NCBI RefSeq assembly: GCF_900099935.1
Contig: NZ_FNEK01000022.1
Coordinates: forward strand, 20,920-84,919
From: Aliiruegeria lutimaris
GTDB lineage: Bacteria; Pseudomonadota; Alphaproteobacteria; Rhodobacterales; Rhodobacteraceae
Length of the DNA: 64,000 bases
Direction: 5' to 3'
Positions 45,248 through 54,578 of the stretch are shown in pieces; the stretch's first letter is position 1; every line of letters starts with the position of its first letter. Both the position numbers and the translations under genes were made by a program. The notes beneath the pieces were generated by a model. That model had not been told where the DNA came from, made no database searches, and worked only from the letters and a program-made list of their open reading frames with translations.

Positions 45248-45608
45248 CCGCCATCACCATGGCGCGTATGGATCGATGCAGATCTGCCAGGGGAGCCTCG
45301 GCCACGGCAAGGATGCACAGCACATCGGAAGCCTCCGGAAGCAGGCGGGCAAAAACGCGGATCGACCGTCGCCCCTGAAGCGAGACTTGCATCGGCAGGT
45401 TGAGCCCGGCCGGGTGGTCAGACGAGTTTTCCGCAGGTGGGGTCAGCCAGAGAGCCGCCATTTCCAGAAGCCGATCATGATCTTCCTGGCAGAGATTGTC
45501 CTTCGCAAAAGACCGAAATACGGTTTTCGTCTGCATATCACCAAAGACAACCGCCAGGCATCCGGGGATCTCCCGGTATAATCTGTTCAGTTGCTCGACA
45601 ATGCTCAT
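45240..45608 (-). CDS. Roadblock/LC7-like small protein
   Basis: A 122-aa protein whose predicted alpha-beta-beta-alpha-beta-beta-alpha order fits the roadblock/longin fold: helix VEQLNRLYREIPG, strands CLAVVFGD and TVFRSF, helix HDRLLEMAALWL, strands MQVSLQGRRSIRVFARLL and DVLCILAVAEA, helix LADLHRSIRAMV. Bacterial roadblock proteins such as MglB regulate small GTPases, so its place after two dynamin-like GTPases is suggestive. The assignment rests on pattern only. Ninety-one bases separate it from the GTPase upstream. Confidence 0.5.
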   Translation of the reverse strand: MSIVEQLNRLYREIPGCLAVVFGDMQTKTVFRSFAKDNLCQEDHDRLLEMAALWLTPPAENSSDHPAGLNLPMQVSLQGRRSIRVFARLLPEASDVLCILAVAEAPLADLHRSIRAMVMADD

Positions 45609-45699
45609 TGGAGGCGGTCTCGCCGGAGTGGATTCGGTCTGAAGTCTCTCCAGATATGCCGCAGAAACCTTTCGGGAACCCTACCGACGATTGACCTGT

Positions 45700-46710
45700 T
45701 CAGGTTCCGGGCGCACGATCCCGTGCATTTTCCGGTCGAGGCCTGGCCTGGGCAATCCGGCGCGAAGGACCCTTCAGGCTCACGCGCCGCGGCACGATCC
45801 GGGGGGATTGATCGGTTGCGGGGAGGGGCTCCGAATTTGGGGACGTCTCCGTTTGATGGGACGGCAAAGGTACAGTTTCCGCCATTGCGAAAGGCAAAGC
45901 TTCAATCGAAGGCGCATCTGCCGCGATGGCCGCTTTCGGGGAAACGGCTGGCTGCTCCGCACCAGGGGAGAAAGACATGATCAATTCGAGCAGGGCGGTC
46001 ATGAAACGCTCGGCCCCACTTGCCTCCCAGGCATCGCGATCCTCGCCGGCTGCAAGCGCCCGGGTGAGCGAGATCGGGAAGACATCTGCAAAAAGGCCAT
46101 CGGTCTCGCGCCGTATGCGCGACAGGACACGCTGCCGATCCCGTTCCTCGACGAGCTTGTCGATCCCTGTAAGCAAGAGCAGGCTACGTTCCTGCAAATG
46201 CGCGGGCAACTCCTCCCAGGCCGCCGCCTCGCTCTGGCGCCAGGCTTGAACGGCATGGCTGCACCACAAGACCGCATCCGCCTCGGAAATGACCTGCTGC
46301 CAGAGCTCTGCTGGCATGTTCGGGTCCGAGATTCCCGGAAAGTCGATGATGTCGCAAAGTTCCAGAACATTGGAATGGCGCTCGACGCGCAGATATTGCG
46401 TCCTTTCCAGCGGGATATCGCCAATGCGTGCGAGATCGACATTGAAACGGTCACCGTTCCGGTCCACCCCGTGTGGCGCACCGCTTCCATGACAGAGCCA
46501 GACCGGCGGAAGTTGGGTGGCGGTGACCTTTACCGGCAGCGCGTTCGAGCCGATCAGGAGATTGGTCAGGGTGCTCTTGCCGGCGCTGAACTCGCCCATA
46601 ACCGCAATGCGCGGGCGACGCTTGACAATTTCCTCCGCACGGCCGGGAATCGCTGCAGGACTTTCCGGCAAACGGGGTGTTCCAACCTTCAGTTGCGGAT
46701 TGTGAAACAT
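45700..46710 (-). CDS. Dynamin-family GTPase (short, 336 aa)
   Basis: A P-loop GTPase of the dynamin-like type: G1 motif VMGEFSAGKSTLTNLLIG (near residue 37), G2 Thr in TATQLPP, G3 IIDFPGISDP (near 120) and G4 LLTGIDKL (TxxD form). The helical stalk is short and the C-terminal 100 residues are Pro/Ala/Arg-rich and disordered, ending basic. The start is the ATG after AAAAGGAACCGC; the frame extends upstream without similarity. It begins 16 bp after the larger dynamin gene, so the two may form a heteromeric pair like other tandem bacterial dynamins. Confidence 0.85.
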   Translation of the reverse strand: MFHNPQLKVGTPRLPESPAAIPGRAEEIVKRRPRIAVMGEFSAGKSTLTNLLIGSNALPVKVTATQLPPVWLCHGSGAPHGVDRNGDRFNVDLARIGDIPLERTQYLRVERHSNVLELCDIIDFPGISDPNMPAELWQQVISEADAVLWCSHAVQAWRQSEAAAWEELPAHLQERSLLLLTGIDKLVEERDRQRVLSRIRRETDGLFADVFPISLTRALAAGEDRDAWEASGAERFMTALLELIMSFSPGAEQPAVSPKAAIAADAPSIEALPFAMAETVPLPSHQTETSPNSEPLPATDQSPRIVPRRVSLKGPSRRIAQARPRPENARDRAPGT

Positions 46711-46726
46711 TGCGGTTCCTTTTCTC

Positions 46727-48817
46727 TCAGACGACGAAAGGGCCGAGCCGCGTAACTGCATCAGCCACCACTTCCGGTGTGGGGCCGACCTGCTCCGAGG
46801 CCCCTGTGAACTCGGATCCGTGGGATTCGAGCGTGGCGAGGATAGCCCTCTGTTCGTCAAGTAAGTCTTTAAGAACGCAGCGAACTTCGACAATGCACGG
46901 CTGACAATGAGCGTTGAGCAACCCGTCGAGGATCGGGCGGGTTTCGGCGTCGATCATGGCATGAAACTCCGGCGCGAAGGCCTTGTAGCCGCGCCGGCGG
47001 CTCCACCAGCGCCGCCACCAGTTTCCCTTGAGGTCGAGCGCGATCGTCTGGCCGATCAGGACCGGCGGTGCGATCCGCGGCATGTCCGGCGGCTGGATTG
47101 TGAAATCCGAGGCTGGGCGTTGAAGGGCGGCAGCGTAGATACCGGAGATTTCTTCGGCGGCCAGTTCGGCAGCCTGCGTTCCTGCGTCCTTCACCTGCCG
47201 GGAGAAAACCTGGAAACCCGATCTGAGAAGCAGGCGGAGCCCGGTCGGGTCGTATTTCCAGGGTGCGAGTTCGCCGTAGCTTTCCAGGTGCTGCACCAGC
47301 GCCATGGTCGCACGGTTCAGGAAGCTGCGATGCGAGCGTTCGAGCCGCTGGGAGGCGCTCTCAAGCGCGGTGGTCAGCGCCCTGTCGAGTTCCGGCAGGA
47401 GTCGCGCCTCCAGCGCCGACAGGGCAATCTGCATTCCGTTGACGTCGATCGGTTTGCCATGCTCGGAGGCGAGATGCGCGGGATTGTTTGCGATCGCGGC
47501 CGAGAGTCCCACGGCCAGGTTCATCGAGTCACGCGCAACGAAACAGATACGTTCACGGGCCGCGCCTTCCGTCACCCGGTTCCAGATCGTGCTGTACAAC
47601 TCCGGTACGCCGGAAAGCCACCAGATCAACTCCAGCGGGCCGAGTTCGCGCTCCATGCTGTCGGCGACATGTTCGGCATAGCCGAGCAAGACCGCGCTGG
47701 CCACCTCGTCCAGGGCCGAAAGGTCTCCCTTCAATGCCAGCGTCGCCCAGTGGGCAATTCCAAAAACGATCTTGGCGTCCTTTGGGCCGTGATGGGATTC
47801 CAGTGTTGCCCGGATACTGTCGCGGATCTCCACGATCTGGCGCACGGGGTCCGCGAGTTCGTCGATCCGGTTCACGAAGATAACCACCTCGCGGGATTGC
47901 ACGTTCGAGATCAGGCGGATCAACGCCATGTCCACGGTGCTGAGCGCCTGGTGCGCAGACAGGACGACCAAGCAGAGGCGACTGTCGCGGATCGCCCCGA
48001 TCGTGATCTGCTCGCGCATCATGAACGTGTCATTCACGCCCGGCGTGTCCCGCAGGCACAGGTTCATCGGCCAGCCGGGACGGGCAATCTGCAGATCCGC
48101 CGCCTTGGTGATATCGGCGAAACGCCCTTGCGCCTCCGCTCCCGGAAGAGGCGACTGCTCTTCGAAATCGTCGCCAAGGCAAACATAGCGTTCAACAAGC
48201 CCGCGCGTCAGGGTCGCGTAATTGTGGCTGGTGCCGAGCAGCAGCTCGAATTTCCGGCCAAGACGGCGGCGCGTCTTGTCGCGCATCGCCTCGATCTGAA
48301 GACGAACCTTTTCCGCTTCCTCCTCGGCGCCGGAACGTCCGGCCAGTTCGCCTAAGCGTCCGCCTCTGCGGGTCAACCTGTCCCAATCCTCAGTATCGAA
48401 AAAGGCAAAGCGAGCCGCGTAGGGCGCCGCCTCGGCGGAGGGGCCCAAATGGAGGGAGGTCACGACCGAGGTCCAAGGGTTCACATCTGCCGGAAGCAAC
48501 CCCGGCTCGCCGATCATGGCGTTCACCAGCGATGTCTTCCCAGCCTTCACCTGCCCGATGAAGGTCACAGCAGGTTCAAGCGAAAAAAGGCTGTGCCGGA
48601 GGCGCTCCACCGCCTCGGCCGTTTTTCTGTCGGCGGTCGCGCAAAGCGTTTCAAGAACCGACGATACCTCGCCCCTTTGGGCCAGTAAGGGGGACAGCCC
48701 TTCGAGGCACATCCGAACGAGCGGGTCGGCTTCCGCCGTTTCGCAGCCATGCGAGGGAAAGGCTTCGATCCGGCCGGTGGCCGGTCCGTCATCGAGAGTG
48801 GCGGTCTTACCCAGCAT
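46727..48817 (-). CDS. Dynamin-family GTPase (long, 696 aa)
   Basis: A bacterial dynamin-like protein. The G domain carries G1 FIGQVKAGKTSLVNAMIG (near residue 92), a G2 Thr region (PWTSVVTSLHLG), G3 LRDTPGVNDT (near 266) and G4 VNRIDEL. The C-terminal 350 residues are mostly helical (stalk-like) with an amphipathic Trp/Arg-rich patch GNWWRRWWSRRRGYKAF near residue 610 that could insert into membranes. The start follows AAAGGAGGGATC; an upstream in-frame extension lacks similarity. It is predicted to bind and remodel membrane in a GTP-dependent way. Confidence 0.86.
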   Translation of the reverse strand: MLGKTATLDDGPATGRIEAFPSHGCETAEADPLVRMCLEGLSPLLAQRGEVSSVLETLCATADRKTAEAVERLRHSLFSLEPAVTFIGQVKAGKTSLVNAMIGEPGLLPADVNPWTSVVTSLHLGPSAEAAPYAARFAFFDTEDWDRLTRRGGRLGELAGRSGAEEEAEKVRLQIEAMRDKTRRRLGRKFELLLGTSHNYATLTRGLVERYVCLGDDFEEQSPLPGAEAQGRFADITKAADLQIARPGWPMNLCLRDTPGVNDTFMMREQITIGAIRDSRLCLVVLSAHQALSTVDMALIRLISNVQSREVVIFVNRIDELADPVRQIVEIRDSIRATLESHHGPKDAKIVFGIAHWATLALKGDLSALDEVASAVLLGYAEHVADSMERELGPLELIWWLSGVPELYSTIWNRVTEGAARERICFVARDSMNLAVGLSAAIANNPAHLASEHGKPIDVNGMQIALSALEARLLPELDRALTTALESASQRLERSHRSFLNRATMALVQHLESYGELAPWKYDPTGLRLLLRSGFQVFSRQVKDAGTQAAELAAEEISGIYAAALQRPASDFTIQPPDMPRIAPPVLIGQTIALDLKGNWWRRWWSRRRGYKAFAPEFHAMIDAETRPILDGLLNAHCQPCIVEVRCVLKDLLDEQRAILATLESHGSEFTGASEQVGPTPEVVADAVTRLGPFVV

Positions 48818-48928
48818 GATCCCTCCTTTCGCGAGGTCTCTTTGCACGCTGCGCGTCCGGACCGCTTCGGGCGTGGCAATAACATGGCGAAAACATGGCA
48901 TATCCGTGCAATTGGTGCGGGTCCTGCT

Positions 48929-50104
48929 TCATGCGCATAGCCGGCTTTCGCATTCGTGCCGGAGTTGCAGCATGAGCGCGATTGCATCAGTCATGGCCTC
49001 CGTGGTCGACTCGATCTGCATCAACACGACAAGGTCCGTGGCTTCGGCGAATAGCTCCATCACCTCCGGCTCGCCCTGCATTGCCATTTCCGCGCAGGCC
49101 TCGATCGACTCCGTGCAAAGCGCCAGTACCTTCGAACTGGCCCGGCGAGGCCCTGCAGGCTCCGCCGTCTCGCACAGACAGGCAAGCTCGTCGGCTTGGG
49201 CCGCGAGGAAAGAGATAATCTCGGCGGTAGGCGCGGACGTATCCGCATGATCCCCGTGTTGCGCGATTCCCTGCGGAAGGGGATCCAGAAGCGCGGCGAA
49301 ATCGGGTTCATCCCGCTCGTTCTGTAGAGGTTCGACTTCGCGCAGCCCATACTTGCGATCCGGGGGGCAATATCGCTCCAGAAGCAGCAGCGCCCATTCC
49401 AGGTCTTCGCGCCGCGCGGATGCGACATGGTCCAGAAGTGCGGTGGTCAAGCGGTGGATCTGTGCGGCATCTCCAGCGAGCGTGCCGACGCGGAAGAGCG
49501 ACCGGAAAGGATGATCGAGTCGATTGGTTCGTGCTGCGGAATCCTCATCCAAAAGGCAAAGAAAGCCGTGGTCCAGAAAGGGCCGTGGAAGACGGTTCCA
49601 GAGCGCTCCTGCAGGTTCGTCGGCTGACCGCGCGCAGAAGACAGCCATATCACACCGTTGCCCGGCCCAGTTGATTGCACCCTCCATGTCCCGCTCCCCG
49701 CCTTCCAGCGGTACAATGAGGAGGGAAAAGTGATCGAGAAGCGCAAGCGGAGCCGAGAATTCCGCCATCGCGAGGCTCCAAGGATCCAGCTTTCGGAATT
49801 CCTCTGGCCGGATCTCGTGGCGCGCGCCGGAAGTCGCAACCGTGGTGATGCTGTCTCCGGTGCCGTGACGCACCAGCATGGGGGGCATTCCCGCGCCGTC
49901 AGGCACGATGCCCTCGCCCAGCAGGGCATTGGCCAACGACGGCAAGTTGCGGTCTTCGCGACCCAGGATACCTACCCGCACCGGCGCGGACAGGCGCGCC
50001 AGCACGCGTTCTGCCCAGATGCGCGTATTCCTCGGCAGCGCGTCCGAGGCGTTTGCGGTGGACAATTGTACGACCAGGCGTTGCCCGGTTTGATCCAAAG
50101 TCAT
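48929..50104 (-). CDS. Degenerate dynamin-like GTPase (no functional P-loop)
   Basis: A 391-aa protein laid out like the neighbouring GTPases. After about 40 residues comes VRVGILGREDRNLPSLANALLGE, which aligns with the G1 region but lacks the GKS/T; FSLLIVPLEGGERDM stands where DxxG would be. VFCARSADE and FLCLLDEDS occupy the region of the later G motifs. The C-terminal half is helical and acidic. It is probably a non-hydrolysing regulatory partner. The ATG overlaps the PP2C stop (ATGA), and 111 bp separate it from the long dynamin gene. Confidence 0.65.
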   Translation of the reverse strand: MTLDQTGQRLVVQLSTANASDALPRNTRIWAERVLARLSAPVRVGILGREDRNLPSLANALLGEGIVPDGAGMPPMLVRHGTGDSITTVATSGARHEIRPEEFRKLDPWSLAMAEFSAPLALLDHFSLLIVPLEGGERDMEGAINWAGQRCDMAVFCARSADEPAGALWNRLPRPFLDHGFLCLLDEDSAARTNRLDHPFRSLFRVGTLAGDAAQIHRLTTALLDHVASARREDLEWALLLLERYCPPDRKYGLREVEPLQNERDEPDFAALLDPLPQGIAQHGDHADTSAPTAEIISFLAAQADELACLCETAEPAGPRRASSKVLALCTESIEACAEMAMQGEPEVMELFAEATDLVVLMQIESTTEAMTDAIALMLQLRHECESRLCA

Positions 50105-51033
50105 ACCGAACCCTCAACGCTGGTGGATGCAGACTGATCCTGGCAGAGCGCGCGCCCCCGCAGGGATGGTTCGCGCGAGAGGAGGCAAACCCGTGGAAAC
50201 AACCGTCGCGCCCAGCGTTGCCGTGGTTTCGCGATACGCTCTGTGTCTGGAAAGATCCGCAAGATGGAGATCGACAGATTATCCTGTTCGCGCGCCCCGC
50301 AGGCCTCGACCTTGCGCAAAAGCCGGTCGACCAGATCGGTCGCGGAGCCTTTGTCGGGTTGGGACAAAGTCGTGGCCATTGTTTCCGGCGACAAGGTAAG
50401 AATGCCGTCGCTGGCCGCGACAAGGAGGTCCCCCGGCGCGAGTTCGAACGCGTCTTGCGGGCAATCGATCCGCCGCAACGGATCGAAACCGAGCGCTGAG
50501 GTCAGGCAACTGCGATCCGGATGGATCGCAGCGATCCCTGGATCCATCTCGCCGGCGCGGGCCAGAGGGTCGAATTGTGGGGCGAGGGAGTGCACTTCGT
50601 TGAGTTGGCGGATCGCTCCACCCCGAAGCAGGAAAAGCGGGCTGTCGCCGACCGACAGCCAGAAAAGGCGTCCGCCGTCGACGATGACGAGCAAGAGCGT
50701 TGCGCCCATTCCACGCGTTTCCGGATTGGAGCATGCATGGGCAAGGATTGCGCGATTGGCGGCCCGGGCCGCTTTGACCAGACGGCCGGGTATGTCGGTA
50801 GCGAGCCGTCCTTGCGCGTTACGCTGGGCTGCCAACTCGTCCAGCGCGGTCGTCACGGCAATGCGGCTGGCCAGGGCGCCGGCGACATGCCCACCCAACC
50901 CGTCGGCGAGCACAATGATCCCGCTTGCCCCACCCTGCGGAACATCGCAGAGGACGGCGTCCTCCTGCGCCTCGCGCGCGCCAAGGCTCAACCCGGTGGC
51001 AGCATCCAGACAGAGCTCACCGGTGGACGGCAT
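50101..51033 (-). CDS. PP2C-family serine/threonine protein phosphatase
   Basis: A 310-aa Stp/PppA-like phosphatase. PPM motifs are all present: REAQEDAV near residue 20 (the R/N-x-x-E-D type), VLADGLGGHVAG near 41, GMGATLLLVIV, WLSVGDSPLFLL, LLVAASDGILTL and EQDNLSISIL, so the metal-binding Asp residues are kept. A basic tail of about 50 residues follows the domain. It probably reverses phosphorylation by the adjacent kinase. It overlaps the FHA gene by 17 bp. Confidence 0.92.
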   Translation of the reverse strand: MPSTGELCLDAATGLSLGAREAQEDAVLCDVPQGGASGIIVLADGLGGHVAGALASRIAVTTALDELAAQRNAQGRLATDIPGRLVKAARAANRAILAHACSNPETRGMGATLLLVIVDGGRLFWLSVGDSPLFLLRGGAIRQLNEVHSLAPQFDPLARAGEMDPGIAAIHPDRSCLTSALGFDPLRRIDCPQDAFELAPGDLLVAASDGILTLSPETMATTLSQPDKGSATDLVDRLLRKVEACGAREQDNLSISILRIFPDTERIAKPRQRWARRLFPRVCLLSREPSLRGRALCQDQSASTSVEGSV

Positions 51034-51883
51034 TTTTGCCCTCCGCGCCTTCTTGCGTCACGGACCAGGAAAAAGATTCTCCACAGAAAGCAACGAATTG
51101 CAGGCTGGTCTCCCCGATCTTGATCCGGTCGCCATGCGAAAGGTCTTCGGTTGACAGAACGGGCCGGCCATTCAGCCGCACGATATTGGACTTGCCTCCC
51201 TGACCCAGGAAAAAACAATTCGTATCGTCATCATAGGCGATGGCTGCATGGTTGCTGCGCGAGATGGAACCATCGCCGAAATCGAGGCAGACGGACTGGT
51301 CTTCGCCGCGACCAATGCTGGAGACGCCGTTTGTCAGCGTGAAGCAGGCGCCACGTCCCGGCCCCTCCACGACCACGAGCCAACCGACCGGAAAACACCG
51401 TTCGGCGCGAGGGCCGGGCCGGGCGGCGGCGGAAAACGGGTCCGTCTGTGCAAGATCGGCGGCCTGGAAGCCGAGCAGGCGAGTCTTGGCGCGTTGGCCG
51501 CTGGGCGCGGTCCCTGCGGGCGCCAGGCCGGCTTGCGAAAACTGGGCGATTCGTGCCCGGGCGAGGGCGACCTGCCGCTCTGCCTCGATGTCCCAGATTC
51601 GACGCCGGGCCGGAGCGTCAACGGTTGATATTTCGGCACGGGGCGCAGGGAGCGTGGTGTCTGTTTCACTGCCCTCGACCCTTGGCCGAGCAATGCTGCC
51701 ATGGCTATCCATCGACAGGGACCTGAACTGAGCATCGTACTCCCGTTCGGACAGGCCCGGATCCTCATACGATTCGCCAACCAGCATGTCCGGGGGAAGC
51801 TCGGACGGCTCCTCGGCCGCAACGGGCCCGTTCGAGGCGCTGGCCGCCGCCGATGCAGAGTGCTTTCTACGAAAGAATTTCAT
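51017..51883 (-). CDS. FHA-domain phosphoprotein-binding protein
   Basis: A 288-aa protein with a disordered, Ser/Pro-rich N-terminal half and a C-terminal forkhead-associated domain (about 185-275): VSSIGRGEDQSVCLDF, DGSISRSNHAAIAYD (the S-x-x-H phosphothreonine pocket), VRLNGRPV and LSHGDRIKIGETSLQFVAF. FHA proteins bind phosphothreonine peptides made by Ser/Thr kinases. The ATG overlaps the stop of the kinase gene, forming a kinase-FHA-phosphatase set like the PpkA-Fha-PppA trio of type VI secretion, although no secretion genes are visible. Confidence 0.9.
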   Translation of the reverse strand: MKFFRRKHSASAAASASNGPVAAEEPSELPPDMLVGESYEDPGLSEREYDAQFRSLSMDSHGSIARPRVEGSETDTTLPAPRAEISTVDAPARRRIWDIEAERQVALARARIAQFSQAGLAPAGTAPSGQRAKTRLLGFQAADLAQTDPFSAAARPGPRAERCFPVGWLVVVEGPGRGACFTLTNGVSSIGRGEDQSVCLDFGDGSISRSNHAAIAYDDDTNCFFLGQGGKSNIVRLNGRPVLSTEDLSHGDRIKIGETSLQFVAFCGESFSWSVTQEGAEGKNAVHR

Positions 51884-53216
51884 GCCCCGTAGCCCTCCAT
51901 CTGGCCAACCTGATCCGTTTCGCCCTGACGGCGAAACCCGCGCCATATTCGGTCGAGCAACCGCGGCCGGGCGGTGTTTCCTCTATGCGCGCACAAGGTT
52001 TCGGAATGGTTTTCGGGATCATGGGTTTTGTCGTCCTCCGGCTCCTGCTCGGTGGCCATGCGGGCCGTCGTGATGGCGTTCGCGGCCTCCTCGGCTTCAC
52101 GCATGGCCTGCTGCTTCAGCCTGATACGTTTCTGCTCGCGCGCCTCGCGATCCTGCGCTTCGCGGGCCTCGCGTTCCCGCCGCTCCCTTTCCGCACGCTC
52201 CATCTCCACCTTCACCGCGGCATTGGTATCTGCCACCAGCCGCTGGATGCGGGCCGCGACCTCTTTCTCGCCCATGAGCGGTGCGGAGACGGGCCCCGTC
52301 GCTGTTCCGTCGATCATGTCCCGCCACTGGCGGGCCGTCTGGACCCGGTCTTTGGCAAAGACATTCAGGGCCCGGTCGATGGCCAGAAGAAACCTGTCGT
52401 CATAGCCGGGCATACGGCTTTTCAGCGGCTTGTAGGGGTCCGGCCTTTGTTCGGCCAGCGCGGCCAGCCGCATATGGCTGTTCGCGGGCGCCGCCCCCGT
52501 CAGCAGGTGATGCAGCGTGGCGCCGAGGGAATAGAGGTCGCCGGCCGGGCTCTGCGGGCTTCCGGCGAGATAGAATTCCTGTGGCGAGTAACCGTCCTTG
52601 ACCACCTGCAGAGCCGACAGGACGCGGCTTGCCCGCCGCGCCGTGTCCCGTGCCGCCCCGAAATCGATCAGGATCGGCTCGTTGTTCCGGTCCAGCAGCA
52701 CGTTGTCCGGCGAGATGTCCCGGTGCAGGATATCCAGATCGTGCACATGGATGACCGCGTCCAGAAGCCTGTGGGTGATCTTGCGGATCTCCGGAGGGCC
52801 GAGGCGCGTCGGCTCGGCCTCGATCACGTCGAGCAGATCCCGCCCCTCGACATAATCGAGCGCCATGTAGGCCGTACCGTTATCCTCGAAGACATCATGC
52901 ACGCCGACGATATTTGGATGGTCCAGCTTTGCGAGCCGGCGTGCCTCCTCGACGAACAGGCGCACGACGGTATCGAACTCCACCTGCTGGCTGCGGGTGC
53001 GCGCGCGGACCTCGTGATCGGCGCGACAACACATGGAGCTGGGGTATAGCACTCCTTCAGCACGACCCGCCGTTCGAGGCTGTTGCGGGCCAGGTACGTG
53101 ATCCCGAAACCGCCGGCATTCAGAAAGGACTCCACCCGGAATTGCCCGCGCAGAAGCTCCGTGCCCGGTGGCAGGCTGTCTGGCGGAGCCGCCAGGACAT
53201 GCGGGAATTCGGTCAT
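51880..53216 (-). pseudogene. Serine/threonine protein kinase, frameshifted
   Basis: Pkn2-like kinase split over two frames. The N-lobe (53216 to about 53050) has NAGGFGITYLARN and VVLKECY (catalytic Lys). The rest reads in another frame: RADHEVRARTRSQQVEF, EEARRLAKLDHPNIVGVHDVF, HRDISPDNVLLD and IDFGAARD, followed by a C-terminal Glu/Arg coiled coil. A TA dinucleotide repeated at 53045-53048 (TATA where TA would restore CYPSSM) explains the 2-base shift. All catalytic motifs survive, so the lesion is recent or a sequencing error. Its stop overlaps the FHA start. If real, the kinase is non-functional unless frameshifting occurs. Confidence 0.85.
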
Positions 53217-53479
53217 CGCTCTGCTTCCTTCTCCGCCATGGGATTCGCCGCGCTGGGCGCAGCTATACGCGGGGACTACATTCTGGTTCCAATTGTGGCG
53301 CGAATGGGGCGCTCGGAGCGCAAAGAGATTTCAATAAAACTATAATTTTAAACGAAACTTTTGGGATTTTCCCGGCTCCCGGCGCGACGGGCTGCAAATC
53401 GGCGCATGCTGCCCTCGAGCCATGGCCGCGACCCTCCGAATGGTCTAAACTGTCGGCGCGAAACAGGGGCGCTAGATCC

Positions 53480-54559
53480 ATGCCAAGACTGTCGGTTGTC
53501 GTGACATCCTACAATATCGAAGCCTTCATCGGCGAATGCCTGGCGGATATCTGCGGCCAGACCCTCGACGATATCGAGATCATCGTGGTCGATGACGGCT
53601 CATCGGATGGAACAGCCGGGAAAATCGCCGAGTTCGCGTCCTGTGACGACCGCATCGTTCCGGTGCTTCTGGAAGAAAACACCATCGGCGGGGTTGCGAC
53701 AGCGGCGAATGCGGGCATCGAGCAGGCGCGCGGTGCCTATATCGGCTTTGCCGACGGGGACGATCGCTACGAGCCCGAGATGTTCGCGAAACTGCTTGCC
53801 GCCGCTGAGGCGCATGACGCGGACCTGGCAATGTGCAGCTATCTCAACTGGGACGCGGTGACAGGCCAGACGGCCATGCCGCCCGACGAGGAGCGCTGGA
53901 ACGAACTGGCGCCCTTGTCCGTACTGGAGCTCGACGCGACCGGCCGTCATCGGCTCCTGCCGCTCAACGCGGTGCCCTGGCGCAAGATCTATCGCGCTTC
54001 GCTGCTGAAGGAGCAGGGGCTGCGCTTCCCGGTGGGGGATTTCTTCTTCGAGGACAACCCGTTCCACTGGTTCAACACGCTCTCGGCGAACCGCGTTGCC
54101 TTTGTCGATGAACGGCTGTGCCGCCACCGGGTGAACCGGATCGGGCAGACCACGGCCACCGTCGACAGCAAACTGCTGAAGATGTTCCGCCATCACGGGA
54201 TCATCAAGCGCTGGCTGGAGGAGAACGGCCAGGATGCCGAGTTCAGCGGCGACCTGCTGTCCTGGGCCTCGCGGCAGCTTTCCTGGATCGGACGAAAATG
54301 CCCGCCCGAGTTGCGGCAGGAGCTGTTTGAAGCCATTCAGGCCGTGGTCGCGCTGCATGCGGAAGCGGAGCTGGACTCGCCGCAGACACGGGCGGCCATC
54401 GGCAAGCGGACGGCGAACCTGCTGCAAGCCGCACGGAAGGGCGATTTCGATGCGTTCTGCCGCGATCTGGACCGGGCTGCGGCCCGCGCACCACGGCGTC
54501 GTTCCGCCGATGCTTCCACCGGGATCATGGGGCGAATGCGCCGGATTCTTGCGCGCTGA
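53480..54559 (+). CDS. Family 2 glycosyltransferase
   Basis: A 359-aa GT-A glycosyltransferase. LSVVVTSYNIEAFIGECLADICGQ at the N-terminus is followed by EIIVVDDGSSDGT, with the second Asp-rich motif YIGFADGDDRYEP near residue 90. FFFEDNPFHWF near 195 contains the ED catalytic-base region. The start is ATG opening MPRLSVVV; upstream frame is not similar. It begins the surface polysaccharide locus. Confidence 0.9.
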   Translation: MPRLSVVVTSYNIEAFIGECLADICGQTLDDIEIIVVDDGSSDGTAGKIAEFASCDDRIVPVLLEENTIGGVATAANAGIEQARGAYIGFADGDDRYEPEMFAKLLAAAEAHDADLAMCSYLNWDAVTGQTAMPPDEERWNELAPLSVLELDATGRHRLLPLNAVPWRKIYRASLLKEQGLRFPVGDFFFEDNPFHWFNTLSANRVAFVDERLCRHRVNRIGQTTATVDSKLLKMFRHHGIIKRWLEENGQDAEFSGDLLSWASRQLSWIGRKCPPELRQELFEAIQAVVALHAEAELDSPQTRAAIGKRTANLLQAARKGDFDAFCRDLDRAAARAPRRRSADASTGIMGRMRRILAR

Positions 54560-54578
54560 CCGGGTGTTGGATCCGGAT

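Noticed and set aside
46907..48355. 482-codon plus-strand open frame opposite the long dynamin gene
   Set aside because: Arg/Gly/His-rich low-information translation typical of a shadow.
51853..53049. 398-codon plus-strand open frame opposite the kinase
   Set aside because: The minus strand holds the kinase motifs; this frame has none.
50101..53216. Type VI secretion cluster suggested by the kinase/FHA/PP2C trio
   Set aside because: No Tss structural genes, Hcp or VgrG are present in the window; the neighbours are dynamin-type GTPases.
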